Counted from the first letter of the stretch, positions 8,843-17,035 are shown. The stretch is DNA of 64,000 nucleotides from Alphaproteobacteria bacterium (GCA_020850755.1 JADZEB010000016.1:62001-126000), one strand, 5' to 3'. Notes: a model not told the origin generated them from the sequence alone. Program-made: numbers and translations.

Positions 8843-10219
8843 ATGGCCGACAGTTTCCGCATCATCTGCCCGACCGGGCATCTCGGCTTCACCCCGCTCG
8901 AGAAGGCGAGCTTCCTCGCCGGCTGCGCCGAGAAGCCCGATGCGGTGATCGCCGATTCCGGCAGTTGCGATATCGGCCCCTACCCGCTCGGCGCCGACGG
9001 GCAGGCCAGCCCGCCGGCCTGGCAGTATCACGACGTCGAGATCATGCTGCTGGAGGCGCGCAGGCTTGGCGTGCCGATGATCATCGGCTCGGCCTCCGAC
9101 ACCGGCACCGATCGCGGCGTCAACCAGTTCGTCGAGATCGTCCGCGAGGTGGCGAAGAAGCACAAGCTCGCCCCGTTCAAGCTCGCGGCACTCTATTCCG
9201 AGCAGAGCATCGACAGCCTGCGCGCCTATCTGGCCAAGGGCGGGCGGATCGAGGGGCTGGACGGCCGCCCCGACGCCACGCTGGCCACGCTCGATGCCAC
9301 GAGCCGCGCCGTCGCCGTGATGGATGCCGAGCCGATCCGCAAAGCACTCCTGGCCGGGGCCGAGGTGGTGATCGTCGGGCGCTGCTCGGACTGCGCGATC
9401 TTCGCCGCGCCCCTGCTCAATCGCGGCTTCGGCCCGGCGATCAGCTACTATGCCGGCAAGCTGATGGAATGCGCCTCGTTCTGCTGCGAGCCCTATATGG
9501 GCAAGGAAAGCATCATGGGCAGCATCACGGCCGACGCCGTGGAGGTGACGGCGATGCATCCCGGTCAGCGCTGCACGCCGGCCTCGCTCGCCAGCCATGC
9601 GATGTATGAGCGGCGCAACCCCTTCCACGAGCATGTCGCCTCGGGCCTCGTCGACATGACCAATTGCCGCTACGAGCAGGTGGGGCCGAAAACCACGCGC
9701 GCCACCGGCCCGGCTTTCGTGCCGGCGGGCAAGACCAAGGTCAAACTGGAAGGCGCGGGCAAGGTGGGCGAGCGGCGGCTGGCGATCGTGGGCGTGCGTG
9801 ACCCGGAGACGATCGGGCGCATCGACCGCGCCATCGCCTGGGCCAAGGACCGTCTGAACGAGCGGTTCGGCCCGATCGGCGGCGAGTATCAGGTCTACTA
9901 CCATCTCTATGGCCGCGACGGGGTGATGGGGCCGCTGGAACCGACGCCGCCCGCGCAGCCGCACGAACTTGGCATCGTCGTCGAGACGGTGTGCAAGGAC
10001 GGCAAGCGCGCCGAGGAGATCTGCGCGCTGGCCGCGCGCAACCTGTTCTATGCCCGCCTGCCCGACGTGAAGGGCACCGCAGGCGCGGCCGCGCTGATGG
10101 GCGACGAGATCCTGGTCGGCAAGGCCGGCTATGAATGGACGCTCAATCACGTCATGGCGGTGGACGATCCGGAAAGCCTGGTTCGCACGCGCTTCGAGAC
10201 CATCGACGGCACCAACTGA
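8843..10219 (+). CDS. AtuA-like (DUF1446-type) protein
   Basis: 458 aa. It resembles the acyclic terpene utilisation AtuA family (DUF1446), whose biochemistry is poorly defined. Visible landmarks are the opening ICPTGHLGFTP, ADSGSCDIGPYPLG near residue 33, a Ser/Asp-rich glycine loop (IIGSASDTGTDRG) near residue 80, and a Cys-containing segment VGRCSDCAIFAAP near 178. The ATG at 8843 is chosen from homology-like onset; the frame stays open upstream but only as a shadow of the previous gene. It is followed 20 bases later by a DUF4387 gene, a pairing often seen with this family. Confidence 0.78.
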   Translation: MADSFRIICPTGHLGFTPLEKASFLAGCAEKPDAVIADSGSCDIGPYPLGADGQASPPAWQYHDVEIMLLEARRLGVPMIIGSASDTGTDRGVNQFVEIVREVAKKHKLAPFKLAALYSEQSIDSLRAYLAKGGRIEGLDGRPDATLATLDATSRAVAVMDAEPIRKALLAGAEVVIVGRCSDCAIFAAPLLNRGFGPAISYYAGKLMECASFCCEPYMGKESIMGSITADAVEVTAMHPGQRCTPASLASHAMYERRNPFHEHVASGLVDMTNCRYEQVGPKTTRATGPAFVPAGKTKVKLEGAGKVGERRLAIVGVRDPETIGRIDRAIAWAKDRLNERFGPIGGEYQVYYHLYGRDGVMGPLEPTPPAQPHELGIVVETVCKDGKRAEEICALAARNLFYARLPDVKGTAGAAALMGDEILVGKAGYEWTLNHVMAVDDPESLVRTRFETIDGTN

Positions 10220-10239
10220 ACCGTCCGGGAGACGCCGCC

Positions 10240-10551
10240 ATGCCGACCCTTCGCGAACTCGCCTCCACCATCCGCAGCAAGAATGCGGGCGTGGACCATA
10301 TCACCTTCGACATCATTTTCCGCGAGCGCGCCAACTTCGAGCGCGTGCGCAACGCCAAGGTGCTGACACGCGAGAGCGTGGCCGCGCTCTATCGCATGGA
10401 CCCGGAGCGCATCACGGACTTCGTCGTGTTCGAGCCCGCCAATGCGATCAAGTTCACCATCCGCCGCGACCGCCCCTCGGGCGGGCCGGGCGAGCACGAC
10501 GTATTCGGCAGCCAGCAATACGCCCCGCTGATGGGCATTGAAATACCATAA
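10240..10551 (+). CDS. DUF4387 domain protein
   Basis: 103 aa. The sequence opens TLRELASTIRSKNAGVDHITFDIIF and continues VDALYRMDP-like, FVVFEPANAIKFTIRR, the pattern of DUF4387, a small domain usually encoded next to or fused to AtuA/DUF1446 proteins. It starts 20 bases after the AtuA-like gene with a GGGAGACGCC ribosome-binding region, so the two probably form a complex or a two-subunit enzyme (inference from co-occurrence). No catalytic residues can be assigned. Confidence 0.75.
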   Translation: MPTLRELASTIRSKNAGVDHITFDIIFRERANFERVRNAKVLTRESVAALYRMDPERITDFVVFEPANAIKFTIRRDRPSGGPGEHDVFGSQQYAPLMGIEIP

Positions 10552-10576
10552 CCAATGCGGGGTTTCTCCTCAGGAA

Positions 10577-10594
10577 ACTGAGCGACTGCTCAGT
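10577..10594. promoter_or_regulatory. palindrome, possible operator (left copy)
   Basis: ACTGAGC and GCTCAGT form a perfect 7-bp inverted repeat around a 4-base spacer, 25 bases after the DUF4387 stop, in a locally less GC-rich stretch. A near relative lies at 10955-10974. The form resembles binding sites of TetR-type repressors, but no TetR gene is in the window. It could also be a weak hairpin. Confidence 0.35.
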
Positions 10595-10708
10595 AAACTT
10601 TCGGAATCAGACTCCACATCCTCGGCGCTTGGCGTTAAGGTTCCGGTCGTGGCCGAACAAAAAGGGCCACTCCGGGAAGAACGCCGAGAAGCTGAGGTCC
10701 ATCCAGTC

Positions 10709-10960
10709 ATGTCCGGCATGTTTCAGGTCGTGCTCTGCAGCAGCACCGCCGTCGCTCTCGTTCATATCAAGAATGGATGCCGCTTCGATTTCGCCTGCCT
10801 GCCGAACGGCCCCTTGGAGCTGCAGGGCATCCGCAGCACCAAGCGCGGCGTGGGCACCTTCTGCTGCGAGGAGGTGTTCGTGACCGAGCAGGCGAAGCGC
10901 TTCGCCCGCCAGGTCTGGCTGCGCCACCGCGCCGAGATCACCGCCGCCGCCGGCAACTGA
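10709..10960 (+). CDS. hypothetical protein
   Basis: 83 aa, not recognised. From the ATG at 10709 the codons are strongly G/C-ending, as in neighbouring genes, which supports coding; upstream the same frame stays open to 10538 but with less GC-biased third positions, so the shorter start is preferred. The protein has a hydrophobic-to-polar N-terminus (MFQVVLCSSTAVALVHI), five Cys residues including an FCCEE pair, and a basic C-terminal helix (EQAKRFARQVWLRHRAE). No signal peptide or known motif is evident. Its stop codon lies inside the palindrome at 10955-10974. Confidence 0.45.
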   Translation: MSGMFQVVLCSSTAVALVHIKNGCRFDFACLPNGPLELQGIRSTKRGVGTFCCEEVFVTEQAKRFARQVWLRHRAEITAAAGN

Positions 10961-10974
10961 GCGCTCGCTCAGTT
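10955..10974. promoter_or_regulatory. palindrome overlapping a stop codon (right copy)
   Basis: AACTGAGCG and CGCTCAGTT form a perfect 9-bp inverted repeat with a CT spacer; the TGA stop of the small hypothetical gene is inside it. It shares the ACTGAGC/GCTCAGT core with 10577-10594. No T-run follows, so an operator or a bounded-element repeat is as likely as a terminator. Confidence 0.4.
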
Positions 10975-11243
10975 CCGATCTGGGGTTGCGGTAAGGCCGC
11001 CCGCGCGCGGCCGGCTAGCACGCGCGCCGCAGCCAGCACGCGCGCCACGGCCAGCCGCCCATTGCCGCCCTGCCCAAGGGCCGGACACTCCGGCGCTGGC
11101 GCATTGGCGTGCCCGCATTCCCGCCGCGCGCCGCTTGCGGCCCGCCCCCTCGCCCGCCAAGATGCTGACCCGCACCGCCCGTGCGGCGCGGACGGTTCGT
11201 TCTGCGCCCGGTTGCGGCGCGGCCAGCCCGGAGGTTCCTACCC

Positions 11244-12065
11244 ATGCGCGTCTCGCTGATCCAGATGAACAGCCAGGACAACAAGGCCGCCAACATGGCC
11301 GACGCCAAGGCCCTGATCGCGCGCGCGGTAGCCGAGGACCGGCCCGACCTGATCGTGCTGCCGGAGATGTGGACCTGCCTCTCGGAGAATATCGAGGCCA
11401 AGCGCGCCGCGGCCGAGGACCTGCCCGCCGGCAATGCCGCCGGCGGCGAGGCCTATGAACTGATGCGCAGCCTCGCGGTCGAGCACAAGGTCATGCTGCA
11501 TGGCGGCTCGATCCTGGAGCGGGCGGGTGAGAAATTCTTTAACACCACCATCGCCTTCGACCGCGACGGGCGCGAGATGGCCCGCTACCGCAAGATCCAC
11601 CTGTTCGACGTGGTGACGCCGGACGGCAAGACCTACCGCGAATCGAACACGGTCGAGGGCGGGTCGGAGGTCGTGACCTTCAAGGCGGCCGGGCGGACCT
11701 TCGGCTGCACGATCTGCTACGATCTGCGCTTCCCCGAGCTCTACCAGGCGCTGGCCAGGCGCGGGGCCGAGGTGATCTTCGTCCCCGCCGCCTTCACCTT
11801 GCAGACCGGCAAGGACCATTGGGAGGTCTTGCTGCGCGCGCGCGCGATCGAGACCGAGACCTACATCCTGGCGCCGGGCCAGTGCGGCAGCTATGGCGGG
11901 GGCAAGCGGGCCAATTACGGCCACAGCCTGGTGGCGAACCCGTGGGGGCATGTGATCGCCAAGGCGCAGGACAGCGTGGGCCACATCTCGGCCCGGCTCG
12001 ATTTCGACTATCTCGCCTCGGTCCGCGCCGCGATCCCGGTGCACCAGCACAAGAAGCTGGTGTGA
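11244..12065 (+). CDS. carbon-nitrogen hydrolase (nitrilase superfamily, Nit/amidase branch)
   Basis: 273 aa. The catalytic triad of the superfamily is visible: Glu in LPEMWTCLSENIEAK near residue 39, Lys in RYRKIHLFDV near 116, and Cys in FGCTICYDLRFPEL near 157 (ICYDLRF being the nucleophile motif). The length and FNTTIAFDRDG are typical of Nit1/Nit2-like omega- or deaminated-glutathione amidases, so repair or hydrolysis of an omega-amide is likely; a biosynthetic nitrilase is less likely. It has a strong GGAGGTTCC site before the ATG at 11244. Confidence 0.88.
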   Translation: MRVSLIQMNSQDNKAANMADAKALIARAVAEDRPDLIVLPEMWTCLSENIEAKRAAAEDLPAGNAAGGEAYELMRSLAVEHKVMLHGGSILERAGEKFFNTTIAFDRDGREMARYRKIHLFDVVTPDGKTYRESNTVEGGSEVVTFKAAGRTFGCTICYDLRFPELYQALARRGAEVIFVPAAFTLQTGKDHWEVLLRARAIETETYILAPGQCGSYGGGKRANYGHSLVANPWGHVIAKAQDSVGHISARLDFDYLASVRAAIPVHQHKKLV

Positions 12066-12093
12066 GGGGAAAAGCGGTTCAGCGCCCCTGCCC

Positions 12094-13224
12094 TCAGCCC
12101 TGCGCGCCCTTGTAGGCGCCCACGCCCTCGCCCAGGAACTTGTTGTTCTGCTCGCGGATGCGCGCCGCCTCGTCGTCATAGAGGAACGGCAGGAAGGCGA
12201 AACGCCGCCCGCGCGTCACCCTGGAAACCGCATGCAGGAGCGAGCAGGAGAACACCACCGCGCCCCCCGCCGGCGCCTTGAAGCTGCGCGGCCCGAACTC
12301 GGGGAAGCTCACCTCGCCGCCGTCGAAATCCTCGTTCAGGTTCACCGACACGGCGAAGCGGCGATGCGCCGTGCCCTTGGTGGTGTTGTCGCGGTGGGCG
12401 CGGAAATGCGCCTCGTCCTCGGCGGCATAGCAGCAGACGATGTAGCGCTCCATCCGCGTGATCTTGAACTGGTGGGCGCGGTGGATCATCGGCACGACGC
12501 GGCGGATGAAACGCGACTTGGCCGCCTCGATCACCGCGGGGTCGGTGATGTCGTAGTCCCTGCGCCGCTTGTGCCCGAAATCATGCACCTCGACCGTCTT
12601 GCCGCCGATTTCGCGCATGAAGCCTGATTCCTGCCCGCCATCGGCCTCGTACAGCCCGATCAGCTGCTGGCAGAACTCCGGCTCGAACACGTTCGGCAGC
12701 AGCAGCACCGGCGCGTTCATCTCGATCCCGAGATGGCGACCGACCGGAGGCAGAGCGTCGAGAAAGGCCAGCAACTCGGCGATGTCGGCCTGGTCAGGGG
12801 CGAAGGGAATGACCTTCAGCACGCGCAAGGCGGGGTCGAGCACGAACCAGAGCCGGCGCGCGCGCACCCCCTTGTCGGTCGCGCCTGCTTCCCGCGCCAA
12901 GGCGCCGTAGAGGCGGCTCACGGTGCCATCGAAATCCCAGAAGTAGCGGTAGCCGGGGTAGCGGTCGGCGACGCGCTTCTCCGCCTCGTCATTGGGGTCG
13001 AGGCTGACGCCGAAGAAGCAGCCGGTGACGTCGTCGAAGAACGCCGCCCTGCTCTGCACTGCCGCGATCGCGGCCCGCGCATGGGGGTCGGCGGCGGTGG
13101 CGAAGAAACACAGGACGACATAGCGCCCAGCCGAGGTGTCGAAGGAATAGGCGGGGTTGGCGAAGGACCGCTGCTTGAACCAGGGCGCGGGATCCCCCGC
13201 CGTCACGCGAATGTAGGTCTCCAT
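12094..13224 (-). CDS. peroxiredoxin-like domain fused to a 2-oxoglutarate/Fe(II) dioxygenase
   Basis: 376 aa. Residues about 1-165 form an AhpC/TSA-like thioredoxin fold (GDPAPWF, YVVLCFFATAADPHA, GVSLDPNDEAEKRVAD). Residues about 180-376 form a prolyl-4-hydroxylase-type dioxygenase: the iron ligands are likely HFRAHRD (HxD) and the His of SLLHAVSRV, with the downstream RGRRFAFLPF Arg for 2-oxoglutarate. In the N-terminal domain the position of the peroxidatic Cys, expected after FF-P-x5, appears to be Ala (ADPHA), so it may be a non-catalytic or sensing domain. The substrate is unknown. The start at 13224 has GGGGGAGAG just upstream. Confidence 0.82.
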   Translation of the reverse strand: METYIRVTAGDPAPWFKQRSFANPAYSFDTSAGRYVVLCFFATAADPHARAAIAAVQSRAAFFDDVTGCFFGVSLDPNDEAEKRVADRYPGYRYFWDFDGTVSRLYGALAREAGATDKGVRARRLWFVLDPALRVLKVIPFAPDQADIAELLAFLDALPPVGRHLGIEMNAPVLLLPNVFEPEFCQQLIGLYEADGGQESGFMREIGGKTVEVHDFGHKRRRDYDITDPAVIEAAKSRFIRRVVPMIHRAHQFKITRMERYIVCCYAAEDEAHFRAHRDNTTKGTAHRRFAVSVNLNEDFDGGEVSFPEFGPRSFKAPAGGAVVFSCSLLHAVSRVTRGRRFAFLPFLYDDEAARIREQNNKFLGEGVGAYKGAQG

Positions 13225-13507
13225 CTCTCCCCCACCCCTTCTTTGCTGGCCCGGACTTGGCTGCGCCGGACTTGGCTGCGCGGGGGGGCGGCCACGCGCA
13301 AGCGCTGGATCGCGCCCTGACCGGCAGTGCTGCCCCCGAACCCCGCACAATACCCCCACACCGAAAAGCGCAGGCGCCCGGCATTCCGGGGGCGCGGCGC
13401 TCCTGGTCAACGATACTAGATAACCTAAGGACGTGATTCGACCAATAGACCTGGTCGTCGCTGCGGCGCCGGCACCACCGGCACGCCCGGCAAAGCCGCG
13501 ACAGGAA

Positions 13508-13584
13508 TGGCGCGCCCTGGTGGACTCGAACCACCGACCCACAGCTTAGAAGGCTGTTGCTCTATCCACCTGAGCTAAGGGCGC
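13508..13584 (-). tRNA. tRNA-Arg (anticodon TCT)
   Basis: Read on the minus strand, the acceptor GCGCCCT at 13584-13578 pairs with AGGGCGC at 13518-13512. The anticodon stem ACAGC/GCTGT encloses the loop CTTCTAA, giving anticodon TCT (codon AGA). The T-arm has GGTTCGAGTCC. The CCA end is encoded (13510-13508). It is a full 77-base tRNA. AGA is a rare codon in such a GC-rich genome. Confidence 0.93.
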
Positions 13585-13614
13585 GACGCCATCGGCCGCA
13601 GCCGCCGCGCTGGC

Positions 13615-13923
13615 TCAATGGGTCCAGTTTTCGCTACGGCCGAACTTGAAATTATCAGCGTAAGCTTTTGGCTTTACGTGTCTATTTGCCGCACTGGCTT
13701 CGACAATATACGGAATGCCGTTGGCCTCGGCATAGGCGATCGCGGCCTCGCGGCTCTCGAACCGCAGCTTGAGCTGTGCCTGCGTGTCGCCTGAGGAGAT
13801 CCAGCCCATCAGCGGGTCCGCGCGGCGCGGCTCGGCAGGCTCGTATTGCAGCACCCATTCATCCGTCCCGGCACGGCCGGACTGCATGGCATTCTTGGGC
13901 GGCTGGTAGATGCGCGCACGCAT
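13615..13923 (-). CDS. NDUFS4-like complex I accessory subunit (ETC complex I family)
   Basis: 102 aa, the length usual for the alphaproteobacterial homologue of mitochondrial NDUFS4 (18 kDa accessory subunit), which stabilises the peripheral arm of NADH dehydrogenase. Landmarks are the opening RIYQPPKNAMQSG, WVLQYEP, DPLMGWISSGDTQAQLKLRF, AIAYAEANGIPY and the C-terminal YADNFKFGR. The start at 13923 has AGGAGAGGA upstream. It sits alone between two tRNA genes on the same strand, not with nuo genes. Confidence 0.9.
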   Translation of the reverse strand: MRARIYQPPKNAMQSGRAGTDEWVLQYEPAEPRRADPLMGWISSGDTQAQLKLRFESREAAIAYAEANGIPYIVEASAANRHVKPKAYADNFKFGRSENWTH

Positions 13924-13991
13924 CGGCAATCCTCTCCTTCGCATGGTCGCGGCGCCGGAAGCCCATGGCCGAAACGCCGTGGCAAACCGGT

Positions 13992-14069
13992 TGGTCGGGG
14001 CGGCCGGATTCGAACCGGCGACCTTCTGGACCCAAACCAGACGCGCTAGCCAGGCTGCGCTACGCCCCG
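13992..14069 (-). tRNA. tRNA-Pro (anticodon TGG)
   Basis: The acceptor CGGGGCG at 14069-14063 pairs with CGCCCCG at 14002-13996. The anticodon stem TCTGG/CCAGA carries loop TTTGGGT, anticodon TGG with G37, as expected for tRNA-Pro reading CCA. The T-arm GGTTCGAATCC and an encoded CCA are present. 78 bases including CCA. Confidence 0.94.
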
Positions 14070-14172
14070 CCGGCCGGCAAGCTAGAGAGTCGGGGCGGGC
14101 GCTGCAAGGCCGCTTTGCAGCGCGCCCTCCCGGTCCCATCTCTGCGGGGGCACCCGCTGGAGGATGCGCGCC

Positions 14173-14835
14173 ATGACCACACGCTCGATCGGACTGCCGG
14201 ACCCGCTCTACGACTATTATCGCGGCATTGCCTGCCGGGAGTCGCCGCTTCTCGCGCGTCTGCGGGCGGAAACGGCGCCGATGAAGCAGGCCGGCATGCA
14301 GATCGCGCCCGAGCAGGGCGCCTTCATGGCGCTCCTGGTTCGGCTCCTTGGCGTGCGCCGCTACCTGGAGATCGGCACCTTCACCGGCTATTCCTCGCTC
14401 GCCGTGGGGCTGGCCATGCCGGCCGAGGGCCGGCTCACCTGCCTCGACGTCTCGGCCGAGTGGACCGCGATCGCGCGTCGCTACTGGGCCGAGGCGGGCC
14501 TGACCGACCGTGTCGAGCTGCGCCTCGCCCCGGCACTGGAAAGCCTCGCCACGCTGGAGCGCGAGGGCGGGGCCGGCCACTACGACATGGCTTTCATCGA
14601 CGCCGACAAGGCCAACTACGCCACCTATCTGGACCATGCCCTGCGGTTGGTGCGCCGGGGCGGGTTGATCCTGTTCGACAATACGCTCTGGTCGGGACGG
14701 GTGGCTGATGCAGCCGCGAGCGACGCCGACACAGTGGCCTTGCGTGCACTCAATGCCGCGCTTCAGCGCGACGCCCGGCTGGAGGCGGTGCTGGTGCCAA
14801 TCGGCGACGGGCTGACACTGGCGCGGATCGTCTAG
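14173..14835 (+). CDS. SAM-dependent O-methyltransferase (COMT/family 3)
   Basis: 220 aa cytoplasmic enzyme of the catechol/caffeoyl-CoA O-methyltransferase family. The SAM motif is YLEIGTFTGYSSLAVG near residue 69, the acidic Cys-Leu-Asp (LTCLDVS) follows, and the metal- and substrate-binding segment AFIDADKANYATYLD lies near 138, with LFDNTLWSGRV near 169. The ATG at 14173 is preferred over the one at 14164, because the GGAGG at 14159-14163 is nine bases from the former and touches the latter. The substrate is not predictable. Confidence 0.9.
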   Translation: MTTRSIGLPDPLYDYYRGIACRESPLLARLRAETAPMKQAGMQIAPEQGAFMALLVRLLGVRRYLEIGTFTGYSSLAVGLAMPAEGRLTCLDVSAEWTAIARRYWAEAGLTDRVELRLAPALESLATLEREGGAGHYDMAFIDADKANYATYLDHALRLVRRGGLILFDNTLWSGRVADAAASDADTVALRALNAALQRDARLEAVLVPIGDGLTLARIV

Positions 14836-14870
14836 CGGGCATCACGCCGCCGGGGTGGTCGGGGGCAGGC

Positions 14871-15392
14871 TCAGCGATTCGGCGCGGTGCCGAAGATCCT
14901 GTGCTGGACCAGGTCGCCGACGCGGATGCCCAGCCGCTCGGCCGTGCCGGCATTCACCTCCAGCGTGGCGCGCACCGGCCCGCGCGAGGAGATGGTGTCG
15001 AGGGAATGCGGCACGGTGCGCTCGGCGATGCGGTGCACGCGACCATCCGCGGCGATGAAGATCATGTCGAGGGGCAGGATGGTGTTGCGCATCCACATCG
15101 CGGATTCGCGCGGCTCGCCCCAGTCGAACAGCATGCCCTCGTCGTCGCCCATCTCGGTGCGGAACATCAGCCCGACCATCTGCTGCTCGGGGCGCAGCGC
15201 CATCTCCACACGGAAGGTGTGCTGGCGCCCGTCGCGCGTGGCGATGATCAGGTCCTCTCGCGGCAGGATCGGCTGCGGCCCGGTCTGCGCGGCACTGCCG
15301 CGCGACAGCCCGGCGAAGGCGCCAACAAGGCCGAGCACAGCCAGCAAGGCCATTGCGGGAACCGAGAGGAAACGGCGGCGAAGGAAGGTCAT
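14871..15392 (-). CDS. DUF192 family exported protein
   Basis: 173 aa. A hydrophobic signal or anchor spans about residues 9-33. The DUF192 core follows: FRVEMALRPEQQMVGLMFRTEMGDDEGMLFDW, then MWMRNTILPLDMIFIAADGRV and a C-terminal AGTAERLGIRVGD. The family is a small beta-barrel fold of unknown function, exported in most bacteria. It is convergent with the O-methyltransferase gene and reads alone from 15392. Confidence 0.87.
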   Translation of the reverse strand: MTFLRRRFLSVPAMALLAVLGLVGAFAGLSRGSAAQTGPQPILPREDLIIATRDGRQHTFRVEMALRPEQQMVGLMFRTEMGDDEGMLFDWGEPRESAMWMRNTILPLDMIFIAADGRVHRIAERTVPHSLDTISSRGPVRATLEVNAGTAERLGIRVGDLVQHRIFGTAPNR

Positions 15393-15465
15393 GGCGCACT
15401 ACCGATAGCGTGGCGAAACGAGTTACGCAATCCAAGCCGAATGCCCGCTGCCTCCCATCCGCCAT

Positions 15466-16572
15466 CTAGCCTGCCAGGACGGCCGCTGCGGCGGCGCGCA
15501 GTTCTGCCCGCACCGGGCCCGGCCGCGATGCGTCGGCAAGCGTCGTGAACCAGTGCGTGGGCGGGCTGCGGCCGGCAGCCCGGTTGTAGGACAGGCCCCG
15601 CAGCACACCTTCTGCCGCAGCCGGCAGCCTCTCCGGGATGGCATGGCCGTTCAGCGTCGCCCAGACACCGGTCCAGCAGCGCCCGACGCTCCACGGGTTG
15701 TAGCCGCCCCCGCCCAGAACCAGGAGCCGCGGCGCGGCACCACGCAGCGCCGCCACCACGCGCCAGATCGCCCCGTTCGAAAGCGACAGGTTGGAGAGAG
15801 GGTCCTCGGCCAGCGCATCGGCCCCGCACTGCAGCATGATCGCCTCGGGGCGCAGGCGCTCGACGAAGCGGAGGATCACCGCCTCCAGCAGGAAATCCAT
15901 CTCGCTGTCGTTGAGGCCCGTAGGCACCGGCAGGTTGCGGGCATGCCCCCCGGCGCGATCGCCAAGCCGACCGGTGCCGGGCCAGCGCCCATCCTCGTGG
16001 ATCGACAGGGTGAAGACGCGTTCATCCCCGGCGAAGGCTTCCTCCACCCCGTCGCCGTGATGGGCGTCGATGTCGACGTAGAGGATGCGGGCGAGCCCCA
16101 GGTCGAGCCAGGCGAGCAGGCCGAGCACCGGATCATTCAGGTAGCAGAAGCCGCTGGCGTGATCGCGCTTGCCATGATGCGTGCCGCCGGCCGGATTGTA
16201 GATGATGCCGCCATGAGCCAGCAGGCGGGCGGCGGCAATGGTGGCCCCCGCGCCGGTGGCGGGACGACGGAACATCTCGCGATAGATCGGATTGCCAGAG
16301 CCGCCGATGCGGTAGCGCTCGCGCACCTCGGGGCTGACGGCTTGCGCGCTCTCGGCCGCCTGCAAGGCGGCGAGATAGTCGGGGGCATGGAAACGGGCCA
16401 GGTCCCCGGGGTCCGCGGCGACTGCCTCGCGGAACTGCGCCTCGGGCAGCCAGCCGAGCGCGCGACAGAGGTCCATGACGGTCGAGACGCGCGGAATCGC
16501 CAGCGGATGCTTCGGCCCGTAGGTCGAGCGGCGATAGATCTCGTGGCCGAAGAACAAGGGCGGATCGATCAT
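15466..16572 (-). CDS. histone deacetylase family protein (AcuC/acetylpolyamine deacetylase-like)
   Basis: 368 aa Zn-dependent deacetylase of the arginase/HDAC fold. Catalytic and metal motifs are clear: NPAGGTHHGKRDHASGFCYLND (tandem active-site His), VDIDAHHGDGVEEAF (metal Asp and His), SIHEDGRWPGTG, and the late Asp in LQCGADALAEDPLS. GGGGYN near the C-terminus lines the pocket. Bacterial members deacetylate acetyl-CoA synthetase or acetylpolyamines; which applies here is not shown. The ATG at 16572 is taken from the family onset (FFGHEIYRRSTYGPKHPLAIPR). Confidence 0.9.
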   Translation of the reverse strand: MIDPPLFFGHEIYRRSTYGPKHPLAIPRVSTVMDLCRALGWLPEAQFREAVAADPGDLARFHAPDYLAALQAAESAQAVSPEVRERYRIGGSGNPIYREMFRRPATGAGATIAAARLLAHGGIIYNPAGGTHHGKRDHASGFCYLNDPVLGLLAWLDLGLARILYVDIDAHHGDGVEEAFAGDERVFTLSIHEDGRWPGTGRLGDRAGGHARNLPVPTGLNDSEMDFLLEAVILRFVERLRPEAIMLQCGADALAEDPLSNLSLSNGAIWRVVAALRGAAPRLLVLGGGGYNPWSVGRCWTGVWATLNGHAIPERLPAAAEGVLRGLSYNRAAGRSPPTHWFTTLADASRPGPVRAELRAAAAAVLAG

Positions 16573-16663
16573 GGCGCGCAGAGAAATGGGCGGCCCGCGC
16601 CGGATTTCCAGGACAGCGGCCGGGCGGCCCGACAGAGCGGGGGGCGCCAGGAAGCCGCCGCGC

Positions 16664-17035
16664 CTAGCTGGAGGCGAAGCCGTAGCCGGGCTTCTTGTAC
16701 TCGGGCCGGGGCGGGGCGAAGATGTCCAGCACGCGCGCGCCTTCGGGGCCCGCGCGCAGCGTGTGCGGCACGTTCCCGGGCGTGCGCCAGAAATCCCCCT
16801 TCTTGACCGGGATCTCCTCGCCGCCCTGCACGCGCACGGCCGAACCGTCCAGCAGCACGCCCCACTGTTCCTCGGGGTGATGGTGCATCGTGCCTTCGGC
16901 ATTGGGCGCCAGCGTCGCCACCGACAGCATGGCGTGCTCTCCGGCGAATATGCGCGTCGTCACGCCTGCCGCGAGTTCGCGGAACAGGCCGTCGCTCGGA
17001 TCGTCGAGGTTGTGGAACTCGCTCCTCTGGCTCAT
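16664..17035 (-). CDS. cupin domain protein
   Basis: 123 aa single-domain cupin. The metal-binding motif 1 is GTMHHHPEEQWGVLLDG, with tandem His then Glu; motif 2 is GDFWRTPGNVPHTLRAG. It resembles small cupins that bind Fe, Mn or Zn with isomerase, dioxygenase or sensor roles; none can be assigned. The ATG at 17035 (MSQRSEFHN) is preferred over an in-frame start at 17083, which would intrude on the promoter region shared with the riboswitch transcript. Confidence 0.78.
   Translation of the reverse strand: MSQRSEFHNLDDPSDGLFRELAAGVTTRIFAGEHAMLSVATLAPNAEGTMHHHPEEQWGVLLDGSAVRVQGGEEIPVKKGDFWRTPGNVPHTLRAGPEGARVLDIFAPPRPEYKKPGYGFASS

Noticed and set aside
10538..10708. Longer version of the small unknown gene
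   Set aside because: Codons are less GC3-biased and a palindrome lies within; the ATG at 10709 is preferred, though not certain.
13508..14069. tRNA genes as an integration site for a genomic island
   Set aside because: No integrase gene and no repeated tRNA 3' end were seen nearby.
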